Origin: an uncultured Cytophagaceae bacterium
GTDB lineage: Bacteria; Bacteroidota; Bacteroidia; Cytophagales; Spirosomataceae
Reading direction: 5' to 3'
DNA length: 12,184 nt
Assembly: GCA_938008575.1 (NCBI GenBank)
Contig: CALLKB010000269.1
Coordinates: 1-12,184, forward strand
Shown here: one piece after another, positions 1 to 7,348 of the stretch
Layout of the letters: every line of letters starts with the position of its first letter
Position numbering within the stretch: the stretch's first letter is position 1
Made by a program: the position numbers and the translations under genes
The notes under the pieces: generated by a model
Database searches by the model: none
The model's input: the letters and a program-made list of their open reading frames with translations, nothing else
Told to the model about the DNA's origin: nothing

Positions 1-608
1 ACATGACTTATTATTGGGTACACCGCATTTCGCATGAAGTTCGATTTTATTGGGCTTCACACATGGTGCACCATTCTTCCCCGAAATATAATTTGGCAGC
101 TGCTTTACGTCAAACCTGGACGGGTAATTTAACGGGCGGATTTCTGTTTTGGGCCTGGTTGCCTTTGTTGGGCGTGCACCCGTTTATCGTATTCTTTTTC
201 CAACAAACCAGCCTGCTGTATCAGTATTGGATTCACACCGAATTCATTCAAAAAATGCCCAATTGGTTCGAGCAATTTTTCAATACGCCGTCGCATCACC
301 GTGTGCATCACGGAACAGATTTAGATTATTTAGATACGAATTATGCCGGTGTTTTGATTATTTGGGATCGGATTTTTGGTTCTTTCCAGTCGGAGAATGA
401 CCGCCCGCATTATGGCTTAACAAAACAAATTGAAAGTTATAATCCCGCCAAAATTGCCTTTTACGAATGGGTACAAATCTGGAAGGATTTAGTACATGCC
501 AAAAGTATCAAACAAGTAGCAGGGTACCTGTTTGGCCCTCCGGGTTGGAGCGATGATGGAAGCAGATTAACCGTTGAACAAATGCGTGCACAAGCGAAAA
601 AGAAATAA
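1..608 (+). CDS. Sterol desaturase / fatty acid hydroxylase family protein, N-terminus missing
   Basis: This is a membrane di-iron oxygenase of the fatty acid hydroxylase superfamily, expected to hydroxylate or desaturate a lipid using O2. The 201 visible residues (counted from the ATG at position 3) carry the histidine clusters of the metal site: H7-x3-H11 (HRISH), H20-x2-H23-H24 (HMVHH) and H98-H99-x2-H102-H103 (HHRVHH). A further histidine is at 78, and a hydrophobic segment spans about residues 46-70. The ATG at 3 is almost certainly internal: family members have one or more membrane helices before the first HxxxH, and the frame is open to the window edge. The tail GPPGWSDDGS is typical of Bacteroidota members, which resemble alkylglycerol monooxygenase (from memory). 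The substrate cannot be read from the sequence. It is the first visible gene of a tight operon; the next gene begins 2 bp after its stop. Confidence 0.9.
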   Translation, partial: MTYYWVHRISHEVRFYWASHMVHHSSPKYNLAAALRQTWTGNLTGGFLFWAWLPLLGVHPFIVFFFQQTSLLYQYWIHTEFIQKMPNWFEQFFNTPSHHRVHHGTDLDYLDTNYAGVLIIWDRIFGSFQSENDRPHYGLTKQIESYNPAKIAFYEWVQIWKDLVHAKSIKQVAGYLFGPPGWSDDGSRLTVEQMRAQAKKK

Positions 609-610
609 TC

Positions 611-1384
611 ATGGATTTACAAGTGACAACCATGGCCGAGTGGGCCGCAAAAGGGGAGAGTCCCGACTTATTATTTTGGGTAGGTTGTGCAGGATCGTTT
701 GATGACCGACACAAAAAAGTGACTCGTGCATTGGCAGAAATTCTGAACCATGTAGGAATAAAATTTGCTGTACTTGGAACGGAGGAGGCTTGTACGGGTG
801 ATCCGGCTAGACGCGCGGGCAATGAGTTTTTGTTTCAAATGCAGGCGATGCAAAACATCGAAGTGTTGAATATGTACGGTGTTCAAAAAATTGTAACTGC
901 ATGCCCGCATTGTTTTAATACGTTGAAAAACGAATACCCATCCCTAGGTGGCACCTATGAAGTTATCCACCATAGTCAGTTATTGGCTGATTTATTAGCC
1001 GCCGGAAAAATTCAGTTCAACGAGCAAAAAGAAACCATCGCATTTCATGATTCATGTTATTTGGGACGTGGAAATGGGATTTTTGAAGCACCGCGTGAAA
1101 TCATCACGGGATTGAAAAAAGAGTTGAAAGAATTAAAAAGTTGTCGGACTAAAGGCCTTTGTTGCGGTGCTGGTGGCGCACAAGTATTCAAAGAACCTGA
1201 GGCAGGAACGGAAGATGTTCAAGTAAAACGTACAGGCGAAATACTAGAATCTGGTGTAAATAAAGTAGCTTTGGCATGTCCTTTCTGCATGGTGATGCTT
1301 CAAGATGGCTTGAACAAATCTGGCAAAGAACATGAAATCCAAGTAGTCGATCTAGCTGAATTAGTTCAGCAAAGTTTAAAATAA
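611..1384 (+). CDS. CCG-domain (Fe-S)-binding protein, heterodisulfide reductase/LutA-like
   Basis: A 257-residue soluble protein with two cysteine-rich CCG modules, the type found in heterodisulfide reductase HdrB, GlpC and LutA, where they hold Fe-S clusters and pass electrons. The second module is complete: C149 (HDSCYLGR), C184-C185 (LCCGAGG) and C223-x2-C226 (CPFC). The first has C26 (VGCAG), C61 and C98-x2-C101 (CPHC), but the usual CC pair is reduced to Ala60-Cys61. The start at 611 lies 2 bp after the upstream stop; an in-frame ATG at 632 is a possible alternative. In related Bacteroidota this protein commonly travels with a larger Fe-S oxidoreductase (memory), which would lie outside this window. 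The electron donor, acceptor and substrate are unknown. The family call is firm; the specific role is not. Confidence 0.88.
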   Translation: MDLQVTTMAEWAAKGESPDLLFWVGCAGSFDDRHKKVTRALAEILNHVGIKFAVLGTEEACTGDPARRAGNEFLFQMQAMQNIEVLNMYGVQKIVTACPHCFNTLKNEYPSLGGTYEVIHHSQLLADLLAAGKIQFNEQKETIAFHDSCYLGRGNGIFEAPREIITGLKKELKELKSCRTKGLCCGAGGAQVFKEPEAGTEDVQVKRTGEILESGVNKVALACPFCMVMLQDGLNKSGKEHEIQVVDLAELVQQSLK

Positions 1385-1385
1385 G

Positions 1386-1865
1386 ATGTATATACCTTTT
1401 CAGGAAATGCCAGCTCAGGCACGTATTTGGGTTTATCAAGCCTCACGTAGCCTACAAGCACAGGAACTCGATCAAATCAAGCAAACATTAGCACAATCTT
1501 GCCAAGTTTGGGAAGCACATGGTGCACCTTTGCAAGCTTCGTTTGAAATCAAATACAATCAAGTCATCATCGTAGCTGTAAATGAAGCTATGAATGCCGC
1601 TTCGGGCTGTTCCATTGATGCATCGACTCGTTGGTTTAAGGACTTAGGCGATGCCTTGCTGGTTGATTTTTTCAGTAGAGACGTGGCAGTCGTGAGAAAT
1701 GAACAAATGGAATTGTTTCCTTTAGGCCAATTGAAAGCTGCGGTTGAGGCAGGGAATTTGACTCGGGACGATCAAATTATCACTCCACTTTTGCAGACGG
1801 TCCAACAATACCGCGATTCATGGTTAAGTACGGCCGCTGATTCTTATTTAAAACGTTATTTCTAA
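1386..1865 (+). CDS. Conserved Bacteroidota protein of unknown function (often mislabelled 'ABC transporter ATPase')
   Basis: A 159-residue, probably cytoplasmic protein with no signal peptide or membrane helix. I recognise it as a family widespread in Bacteroidota, with the N-terminal pattern MYIPF..MP..ARIWVYQ and the central motif SGCSIDAST (about residues 73-81). Databases often name it 'ABC transporter ATPase', but no Walker A (GxxxxGKS/T), ABC signature (LSGGQ) or Walker B motif is present, so that name is unsupported. The conserved Cys75 in SGCSIDAS is a plausible functional residue (inference). The gene starts 1 bp after the Fe-S protein gene and ends 1 bp before the methionine sulfoxide reductase gene, so it is almost certainly co-translated with both, which suggests a redox-related role. 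No function should be assigned yet. Confidence 0.82.
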   Translation: MYIPFQEMPAQARIWVYQASRSLQAQELDQIKQTLAQSCQVWEAHGAPLQASFEIKYNQVIIVAVNEAMNAASGCSIDASTRWFKDLGDALLVDFFSRDVAVVRNEQMELFPLGQLKAAVEAGNLTRDDQIITPLLQTVQQYRDSWLSTAADSYLKRYF

Positions 1866-1866
1866 A

Positions 1867-2352
1867 ATGGCTGAAGATTTAATTATCCCCAAAGGTTCTC
1901 GTAAGGAGCAATATGAAGCCCTTTTTCCACAAATTCAAAGCCTTGTTGCGGGAGAAAATGACCTGACTGCAAACCTCGCAAACATTGCTGCAGCGATTAA
2001 AGAAGTTTTCGGATTTTTTTGGGTGGGTTTCTACCTAGTTAAAGACAATCAATTGGTTTTAGGGCCCTTTCAAGGTCCCGTTGCCTGCACGCGCATTCCT
2101 TTTCACAAAGGAGTATGTGGTCATGCGTATACGATTGCTGAAACGGTGATTGTACCAGATGTGGAAGAATTTCCAGGACACATCGCTTGCGCTTCTGCAT
2201 CCCAATCAGAGATTGTATTACCCGTAAAAAATCAGGCTGGTGACGTAACGATGGTGCTAGACGTCGACTCAGATTTGCTCAACGACTTTTCAGTTGTAGA
2301 CCAAAAAGGTCTCGAGAAAATTCTTGGATTGATTAGCGAAGCTTGGCAATAA
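1867..2352 (+). CDS. msrC: Free methionine-(R)-sulfoxide reductase (fRMsr), GAF-domain enzyme
   Basis: This enzyme reduces free L-methionine-(R)-S-oxide to methionine, a repair reaction after oxidative damage; electrons normally come from thioredoxin. The 161-residue length and single GAF fold (residues about 35-160) match the E. coli YebR/MsrC family. The three signature cysteines are present at C74 (ACTRIP), C84 (GVCGHA) and C108 (GHIACAS), with the same 10- and 24-residue spacing as C84, C94 and C118 of the E. coli enzyme. Glu115 (SEIVLP) and Asp132/Asp134 (LDVDS) match the acidic active-site residues as I recall them. The residue after C108 is Ala where E. coli has Asp. The gene starts 1 bp after its upstream neighbour and is the last of the operon. 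Its final 20 bp overlap the convergent psd gene. Confidence 0.93.
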   Translation: MAEDLIIPKGSRKEQYEALFPQIQSLVAGENDLTANLANIAAAIKEVFGFFWVGFYLVKDNQLVLGPFQGPVACTRIPFHKGVCGHAYTIAETVIVPDVEEFPGHIACASASQSEIVLPVKNQAGDVTMVLDVDSDLLNDFSVVDQKGLEKILGLISEAWQ

Positions 2353-2992
2353 CCGTTTCGCTTCCTACCGGTTTATCCCCAATATTCACGCAAATTTCTG
2401 CATCTAAGGGTAAGTAGATATCAATACGACTTCCAAACTTAATGAAGCCGAATTCTTGACCCTGTATTACTTGGTCACCTTCTTTGACATACCAGCAAAT
2501 ACGTTTCGCAAGCGCGCCGGCAATTTGGCGGAACAAAACTTCCGTACCATTTTCGTGCTTCACGACACAGGTTGTGCGCTCATTTTCTGTACTTGATTTA
2601 GGATGCCAAGCAACTAAGTATTTGCCTGGATGATATTTGAAATAAGTTACGATCCCTGAAATTGGATTGAAATTCACGTGCACATTGATCGGTGACATGA
2701 AAATAGATACTTGTTTTCTTTTGCCTTTGAAATACTCGGGTTCTTCTACTTCTTCAATCACAACAACCTTGCCATCTGCTGGAGCAATGATATGTTTGGG
2801 ATTGATTTCCGTGTGACGCTTCGGTACACGGAAGAATTGTAAGATAATTAAAAAGAAAAGCGAAGTAACTATGACTACAGCTTCGCGTAAATAGACTTGC
2901 TCTGGGAAAAAATAAGCGATTAGCCCATTAATCACTAAAACGATAAGTAAAGAACTGATTAATAATGATTTTCCTTCGCGGTGTAATGTCAT
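2333..2992 (-). CDS. psd: Phosphatidylserine decarboxylase family protein
   Basis: It converts phosphatidylserine to phosphatidylethanolamine at the inner membrane through a pyruvoyl group made by self-cleavage. The 219 residues are typical of the short, archaeal-style Psd found in Bacteroidota rather than the roughly 300-residue E. coli form. Two hydrophobic helices (about 9-29 and 37-54) anchor the N-terminus. Key motifs follow: PADG (71-74) with the catalytic Asp73, NVHVN (103-107) with His105, the block HPGKYLVAWHPKSSTENERT (121-140), and FGSRID (186-191), where cleavage between Gly187 and Ser188 would make the beta and alpha chains. It appears to be a single-gene unit: no phosphatidylserine synthase gene is beside it. 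Its stop lies inside the 3' end of the convergent msrC-like gene. A candidate -7 box lies about 40 bp upstream. Confidence 0.93.
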   Translation of the reverse strand: MTLHREGKSLLISSLLIVLVINGLIAYFFPEQVYLREAVVIVTSLFFLIILQFFRVPKRHTEINPKHIIAPADGKVVVIEEVEEPEYFKGKRKQVSIFMSPINVHVNFNPISGIVTYFKYHPGKYLVAWHPKSSTENERTTCVVKHENGTEVLFRQIAGALAKRICWYVKEGDQVIQGQEFGFIKFGSRIDIYLPLDAEICVNIGDKPVGSETVIAKLR

Positions 2993-3031
2993 AAATCGAA
3001 TAGTTTTGCGCTATTTTATATAGCTTAAGGA

Positions 3032-3039
3032 CAAAATTA
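3032..3039 (-). promoter_or_regulatory. Candidate Bacteroidota -7 promoter box for psd
   Basis: On the - strand this reads TAATTTTG, an exact match to the Bacteroidota -7 consensus TAnnTTTG. It sits about 40 bp upstream of the psd ATG, predicting a leader of roughly 30 nt. I see no clear TTG -33 element at normal spacing, so the call rests on the -7 box and its position. The 130-bp divergent region (2993-3122) is very A+T rich and must also contain the promoter of the + strand gene at 3123, for which I find no convincing consensus. Confidence 0.42.
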
Positions 3040-3122
3040 CTACATTTTTTGTGCCCTTACCTAAACAATATTCAATTTTTGTATAAAAAAAATGCATTTT
3101 TGGGGTATTGATAATTCATTGC

Positions 3123-4550
3123 ATGCGATTTAGTTCAAAACTTTCCCTTCTATTTTTTCTGTTAAGCTGCGCCATTTCGCTTCATGCACAGGTTTTTTCA
3201 TGGCGCGAACCTGGCGTTCGAACTTGTTATAAAATCGATTTCGTTGCGAATCATTTGTATGAATCCAATGCAAAAGGCCTATGGCAAGATTTGGGTGTTG
3301 TGAATCTTGTCGATGTAAAAGCGCTTGATTTGTACGCGAATGCAGATGCCATCAATCCGATGAAAATTAAAGGTCATCAAGGAACATATTTGGTCATGGA
3401 GTGCAGCGGGCAAGTATATTATTTTGATTTGGCCACAAAAACAATCAAACGTGAGGATCTAACTTTTTACCGAGGAGCAAATTGCCAAGCGGTACAATTT
3501 GCGCGTAAAGATACCATTTATAGTTTTGGTGGATATGGGTTTTGGCAGTCGACCAACATCATGACGCAATTTAATCTCGTTTCCAAAGAATGGACCCATA
3601 TTTTAGCTGGTGGCCCCATCCCCAAAGCCATTCACAAGAAAAGAGCTGTTTATCTTCCTGACGAGGATCGATTCATTGTATTGGGTAGTCATCGAATCAA
3701 TCAAACTGAATCTGCAGATGTTACAGAATTCGATTATTCGATCTATGATTATCAGTTTTCAGATAAAAAATTCAATAAACTAGGAGAGGTCTACGAACCC
3801 TTGTTGCGAACGCTCATGTCGGGAGAAAGCAGTAATTTCTTGCTGGCAATGGGTCGATACATTGTAATTTCGCCCAATCACAACATCCCCAATTACAACC
3901 ATGATTTACTTTATATCATTGATGTAAGAGATTCATTTAAAGCCTATTTGTGGACAAATCCCGCTCGGTTCCAAATTCGCAAATTTATTGAGGAGCGAGG
4001 GGTATTATATAGCGTTTACACAAATAAGAACGCGATCTTTTTGCCTCAAGCACAAGAAACCTATCCTTATGGTTCCTATCAAATCGCTGAAGTTTCCATC
4101 AACACCTTACTCGCTGAAAGTAAATACCTAGGTCCCATCATGGAAAGGCCCATGGTTGACACCATGCAAGATTTTTCACTCATTGTCCTTGGGGTCCTAG
4201 TCGTATTTTTTGTATTACGTTTTCTTATTTCACTAAAACGTCGAAAAAAAAGGAGTCAATTACGCATGCTTCTTGGGCCTAATGAAAAACAATTCTTGGA
4301 TTTCCTTCGCTTGAATTACCGACAAGGGCATGTATCCGGACATCAAATTGTCGCCTTTTTTGGCAAACATAAAAGTAGCCCCGAATCGCAAAGACAATTC
4401 AGGGCTAAATTAATTGACGGACTAAATAAATCACTCGGACTCGTATTTCCTGGCGAGCAGGTGCTCGATATTCAAGCGGACGAGAAAGACCAACGGATGT
4501 TGACTTACCGACTGACCGAAACGATTTACCAAGAACTTAAAAATCTATAA
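3123..4550 (+). CDS. Exported propeller-like membrane protein with C-terminal cytoplasmic domain, function unknown
   Basis: I do not recognise a named family. The chosen ATG gives 475 residues beginning with a clear signal peptide (about 1-22, ending SLHA). The ectodomain (about 23-345) has kelch/propeller-like features, such as the block at about 133-160 with IYSFGGYGFW followed by a Trp and a repeated beta-strand pattern. One transmembrane helix (about 351-369) is followed by the basic stretch KRRKKR, predicting that the last 100 residues are cytoplasmic. That tail (GPNEKQFLDFLRLNY, then SQRQFRAKLIDGLNKSLG) resembles the winged-helix-like tails on some Bacteroidota membrane sensors, so transmembrane signalling is possible but inferred. 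The TTG five codons upstream is less likely because it would place charged and polar residues ahead of a good signal sequence. The stop overlaps the convergent peptidase gene by 6 bp. Confidence 0.8.
   Translation: MRFSSKLSLLFFLLSCAISLHAQVFSWREPGVRTCYKIDFVANHLYESNAKGLWQDLGVVNLVDVKALDLYANADAINPMKIKGHQGTYLVMECSGQVYYFDLATKTIKREDLTFYRGANCQAVQFARKDTIYSFGGYGFWQSTNIMTQFNLVSKEWTHILAGGPIPKAIHKKRAVYLPDEDRFIVLGSHRINQTESADVTEFDYSIYDYQFSDKKFNKLGEVYEPLLRTLMSGESSNFLLAMGRYIVISPNHNIPNYNHDLLYIIDVRDSFKAYLWTNPARFQIRKFIEERGVLYSVYTNKNAIFLPQAQETYPYGSYQIAEVSINTLLAESKYLGPIMERPMVDTMQDFSLIVLGVLVVFFVLRFLISLKRRKKRSQLRMLLGPNEKQFLDFLRLNYRQGHVSGHQIVAFFGKHKSSPESQRQFRAKLIDGLNKSLGLVFPGEQVLDIQADEKDQRMLTYRLTETIYQELKNL
4377..4406. 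repeat. Near-perfect inverted repeat inside the coding region
   Basis: Two 10-base arms, AGCCCCGAAT at 4377-4386 and ATTCAGGGCT at 4397-4406, pair at 9 of 10 positions around a 10-base loop. It lies within the cytoplasmic-tail coding sequence, about 145 bp before the stop. There is no T-run after it, so it is not an intrinsic terminator. It may be chance or an mRNA hairpin. Confidence 0.4.
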
Positions 4551-6722
4551 GTTCTTCTCTAAGAAATTTGTCAACATATTATACAAGTGTAAACGGGTAT
4601 TTCCGCCGGAAATGCCGTGATTACGGTTTGGGTAATAGAATGTTTGAAATTGTTTGTTCGCTTTAATCAGGGCATCTTCTAATGCCACGGCATTTTGAAA
4701 ATGCACGTTGTCGTCGCCCGTTCCATGAACTAATAGTAAGTTGCCTTTCAATTTGTTCACATGGTATACAGGTGAGTTTTCATCATATCCCGTTGGGTTT
4801 TCCTGTGGCGTACGTTGGTATCTCTCTGTATATATCGAATCGTAAAAACGCCAGTTGGTCACCGGAGCAACCGAAATCGCAGCTTTAAATACATCTGCTC
4901 CTTGCATCAAGCAATTGGACGACATAAATCCTCCATAGCTCCAACCCCAAATTCCTATGCGGCTTGCGTCTACATAAGGTAGGTTTCCGATGAATTTAGC
5001 AGCGAAAATTTGATCTTGTACCTCAATTCGGCCTAGGTTTTGGTAAGTGATTTTCTTGAAAGCGACCCCTCTGCCACCGGTTCCGCGGTTATCTACGCAA
5101 TAAATCAAATAGCCTTTTTTCAACAACATTTGATACCAGTAAAAATCAGCACCCGGATAAGAATCCAATACTTGTTGGCTCCCAGGGCCGCCATATACAT
5201 GCATCAAAACAGGGTATTTCTTGTTCGGGTCAAAGTTGGCCGGCTTAATCCAGTACGCGTTCAAATGATCCCCATTCGCCAATGGAATTTCGAAGAATTC
5301 ACGGGGTGAAATTTGATATTCCGTAATCTGCGCTTGTAATTTTTGATTGTCTTCTAACTCGCGAACTAAACCTTTTGTCGCATGATATAAAGCGATACTT
5401 AACGGTTTTTTCGCCGAACTGTGGTTTAGAATGTAATAAGAAAAGTCAGTGCTAAAGCTTGCTGAATTCGTTCCTGCTAAGATTGAAATTGCTTTTTTAC
5501 CTGTGCCATCTAATTTGATCGAATAGACTTGTCGGCCTATCGGGCTGACCTCTGTGGAATTAAAATACAAGGTTTTCGTTTTCTCATTGTATCCGTATAA
5601 GTCATCTACCTCCCAGTTTCCTGATGTAATCGGGCTGAATTTTCCCGTTGCAATTTCACCTTGGTATAGATGTTTAAATCCGCTGCGTTCCGAGCTGAAA
5701 ATGAACGTTTTTCCATCATTTAAATAGGTGAAATCATTTCCTACGGCCTCTATTTCAATGGATGTTTCTGCATGTTCTTCATAGATTAAGCTGTTGCTTG
5801 CTTTGCTGATGCTGTAATGCAATAATTCCATGTGGTTTTGAAGGCGATTCAAACGAATAAAACCTACTATATCTGGATTTTTTGTCCATTTCAAACGTGG
5901 TATGTATTGGTTTTTTTCTGGGCCTACAGGGATTGTCTGTATTTTGTTTTCATCCAACAAAGTCACAGAAAGGCTCACGATGGAATTGGCTTCGCCTGCT
6001 TTGGGATATTTGTAGCGGTAATCTTTCGGATATAAATCTCCCCACATTTGCATGTTGTATTCGGGTACTTGGCTTTCATCAAAGGTGTAGAAGGCGATTT
6101 TTTTGCTGTCGGGCGACCAAGCAAACGCTTTCGCAAACGAAAATTCTTCTTCATACACCCAGTCACATGATCCATGGATGATGTGATTAAATTTGCCGTT
6201 CGTCGTAATCGCGGTTTCTTTTCCGCTGGCAATGTCTGTCCAGAATAAGTTGTTATCTCGCACAAATGCTACACGTTTTCCATCTGGCGATAAAGTTGCA
6301 TGCATTTGTTTCCCGCCTTGCGATAACAAACGAAGTGAATTATTTGCCCGAGAAAAGATGTAATTCGTTTCCTTCGAACTTCTGCGGTAGATGGCCTCTG
6401 ATGCTGTTCCAATTAGAATGGTTTGTTCGTCGGCGGATAAAGAAAACTGTTGCACATGAATCGTTCCACCCGTACCTGTTTTGTGAATCGCTTCGTCGAA
6501 AAGAGTTTCTGATTTGCTTGGGTCTAAAATATTGTATTTAAGGATTTTTCCTTCTTTTAATTCCAAATACGATTGCCCATCCTGTGACCAATTGAGGTTT
6601 TGAATGCTTTTTTGTCGGAAAGTGGGCTTTGCCCAAATATCTTCAAGCGAGATGTCTTTTTGTGCGAATGCTGTTGTTGAGCCTAATAATAGGAATCCTA
6701 CAAGTAGTTGTTTGATGTTCAT
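4545..6722 (-). CDS. dpp4: Dipeptidyl peptidase IV family serine protease (S9B)
   Basis: This exported exopeptidase removes X-Pro or X-Ala dipeptides from peptide N-termini, feeding peptide catabolism. The 725 residues start with a signal peptide (about 1-20, ending AFA). The N-terminal beta-propeller (about 40-470) carries DWVYEEEF (187-194), whose Glu192/Glu193 pair corresponds to the human DPP4 Glu205/Glu206 that binds the substrate amino terminus. The alpha/beta-hydrolase domain follows, with Tyr510 (VYGGPGSQ, oxyanion hole) and the triad Ser595 (GWSYGG), Asp670 (HGTGDDNVHF) and His702 (NRNHG). All catalytic residues are present, so it should be active. It lies 17 bp downstream of an unknown lipoprotein gene on the same strand and is probably co-transcribed with it. 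It ends in TAG, overlapping the convergent gene by 6 bp. Confidence 0.95.
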   Translation of the reverse strand: MNIKQLLVGFLLLGSTTAFAQKDISLEDIWAKPTFRQKSIQNLNWSQDGQSYLELKEGKILKYNILDPSKSETLFDEAIHKTGTGGTIHVQQFSLSADEQTILIGTASEAIYRRSSKETNYIFSRANNSLRLLSQGGKQMHATLSPDGKRVAFVRDNNLFWTDIASGKETAITTNGKFNHIIHGSCDWVYEEEFSFAKAFAWSPDSKKIAFYTFDESQVPEYNMQMWGDLYPKDYRYKYPKAGEANSIVSLSVTLLDENKIQTIPVGPEKNQYIPRLKWTKNPDIVGFIRLNRLQNHMELLHYSISKASNSLIYEEHAETSIEIEAVGNDFTYLNDGKTFIFSSERSGFKHLYQGEIATGKFSPITSGNWEVDDLYGYNEKTKTLYFNSTEVSPIGRQVYSIKLDGTGKKAISILAGTNSASFSTDFSYYILNHSSAKKPLSIALYHATKGLVRELEDNQKLQAQITEYQISPREFFEIPLANGDHLNAYWIKPANFDPNKKYPVLMHVYGGPGSQQVLDSYPGADFYWYQMLLKKGYLIYCVDNRGTGGRGVAFKKITYQNLGRIEVQDQIFAAKFIGNLPYVDASRIGIWGWSYGGFMSSNCLMQGADVFKAAISVAPVTNWRFYDSIYTERYQRTPQENPTGYDENSPVYHVNKLKGNLLLVHGTGDDNVHFQNAVALEDALIKANKQFQTFYYPNRNHGISGGNTRLHLYNMLTNFLEKNL

Positions 6723-6739
6723 TGTTTGTTAGAAGTAGC

Positions 6740-7294
6740 TTAATCTTGAAAAATGACAATGGGGTCGGTTTCCACCACATTGCTTGTTTGTAATGCGTTA
6801 TCTCGAATGTAAATTTGAAATTTCAGGGTGTCGTTTTTCGGGGTAAAAAGGGGTGAATAACCTTTGTAAAAGGCATAGACGAATTGGGTTGAATAGTCAA
6901 CGGTTCCTTCAATCGGGCCAGGTTTTTGATCCGCGTTGAATTTGAAATTCATGAGTCCGCCTAAACTAGGACTGAAGGTAACAGGGACAAATTTGCCATT
7001 TTTTTGAAGCAAAACATTGACCTCAAAATTGCGAAAATCCTTGTATTTCGTGGGGTTTGCTTTTAGGTCCGCTTGCGTGATTCCTAAATCGCCATCTCCA
7101 TCTTGAAAATGAATGGACATGACAACGGAATCAATTTTGGCTTTTCCGCCAAATCCATCATTACTTGTTTTGGTGATTTTTTGAATTTGACTAAAACTGA
7201 TGGAAGGAGTTAAGCTCCATTGAGGTTCTTTCAGGCAAGAAAGAAGTCCAGCGGCAAAAACAATAATTCCCAAAATGCGAAAGCCCCATGTCAT
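6740..7294 (-). CDS. Predicted lipoprotein of unknown function
   Basis: A 184-residue protein with a lipoprotein signal: the hydrophobic stretch at about 6-18 ends in LLSC, so Cys20 should be lipidated and anchor it in the outer or inner membrane. The mature part is mostly predicted beta strand. It contains the acidic motif FQDGDGDLG (about 67-75), resembling calcium-binding DxDxDG loops seen in many small Bacteroidota lipoproteins. A second acidic patch, VVETDPIVIFQD, is at the C-terminus. I do not recognise a specific family. It precedes the DPP IV gene by 17 bp on the same strand, so the two probably form an operon, but a functional link to the peptidase is only suggested by position. The start is the only good ATG before the signal sequence. 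Confidence 0.82.
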   Translation of the reverse strand: MTWGFRILGIIVFAAGLLSCLKEPQWSLTPSISFSQIQKITKTSNDGFGGKAKIDSVVMSIHFQDGDGDLGITQADLKANPTKYKDFRNFEVNVLLQKNGKFVPVTFSPSLGGLMNFKFNADQKPGPIEGTVDYSTQFVYAFYKGYSPLFTPKNDTLKFQIYIRDNALQTSNVVETDPIVIFQD

Positions 7295-7319
7295 AATTCG
7301 TAAAGTTAATGATTTGGTT

Positions 7320-7327
7320 TAATTTTG
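7320..7327 (+). promoter_or_regulatory. Candidate Bacteroidota -7 promoter box for the LuxE-like gene
   Basis: This reads TAATTTTG, an exact match to TAnnTTTG. Transcription would begin near 7334, giving a leader of about 15-33 nt to the in-frame ATGs at 7349 and 7367. It also argues against translation from the TTG at 7325, which lies inside the box. No clear TTG -33 element is visible. The divergent lipoprotein gene starts only 25 bp away, so the promoters of the two units must be close or overlapping. Confidence 0.45.
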
Positions 7328-7348
7328 TATGATTATTCAAAAAAAGCC

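Noticed and set aside
3108..3122. TTG-initiated extension of the propeller-like protein
   Set aside because: It adds five residues before a complete ATG-started signal peptide and has no supporting ribosome site.
4377..4406. Intrinsic terminator
   Set aside because: The stem has no following U-run on either strand and lies inside a coding sequence.
5832..6541. Several plus-strand and minus-strand open frames opposite or within dpp4
   Set aside because: They are shadows of the DPP IV coding frame, with no recognisable protein features.
7325..7348. TTG-initiated extension of the LuxE-like protein
   Set aside because: The TTG lies within the candidate -7 box TAATTTTG, and the added residues are not typical of the family. 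ATG 7349 or 7367 is preferred.
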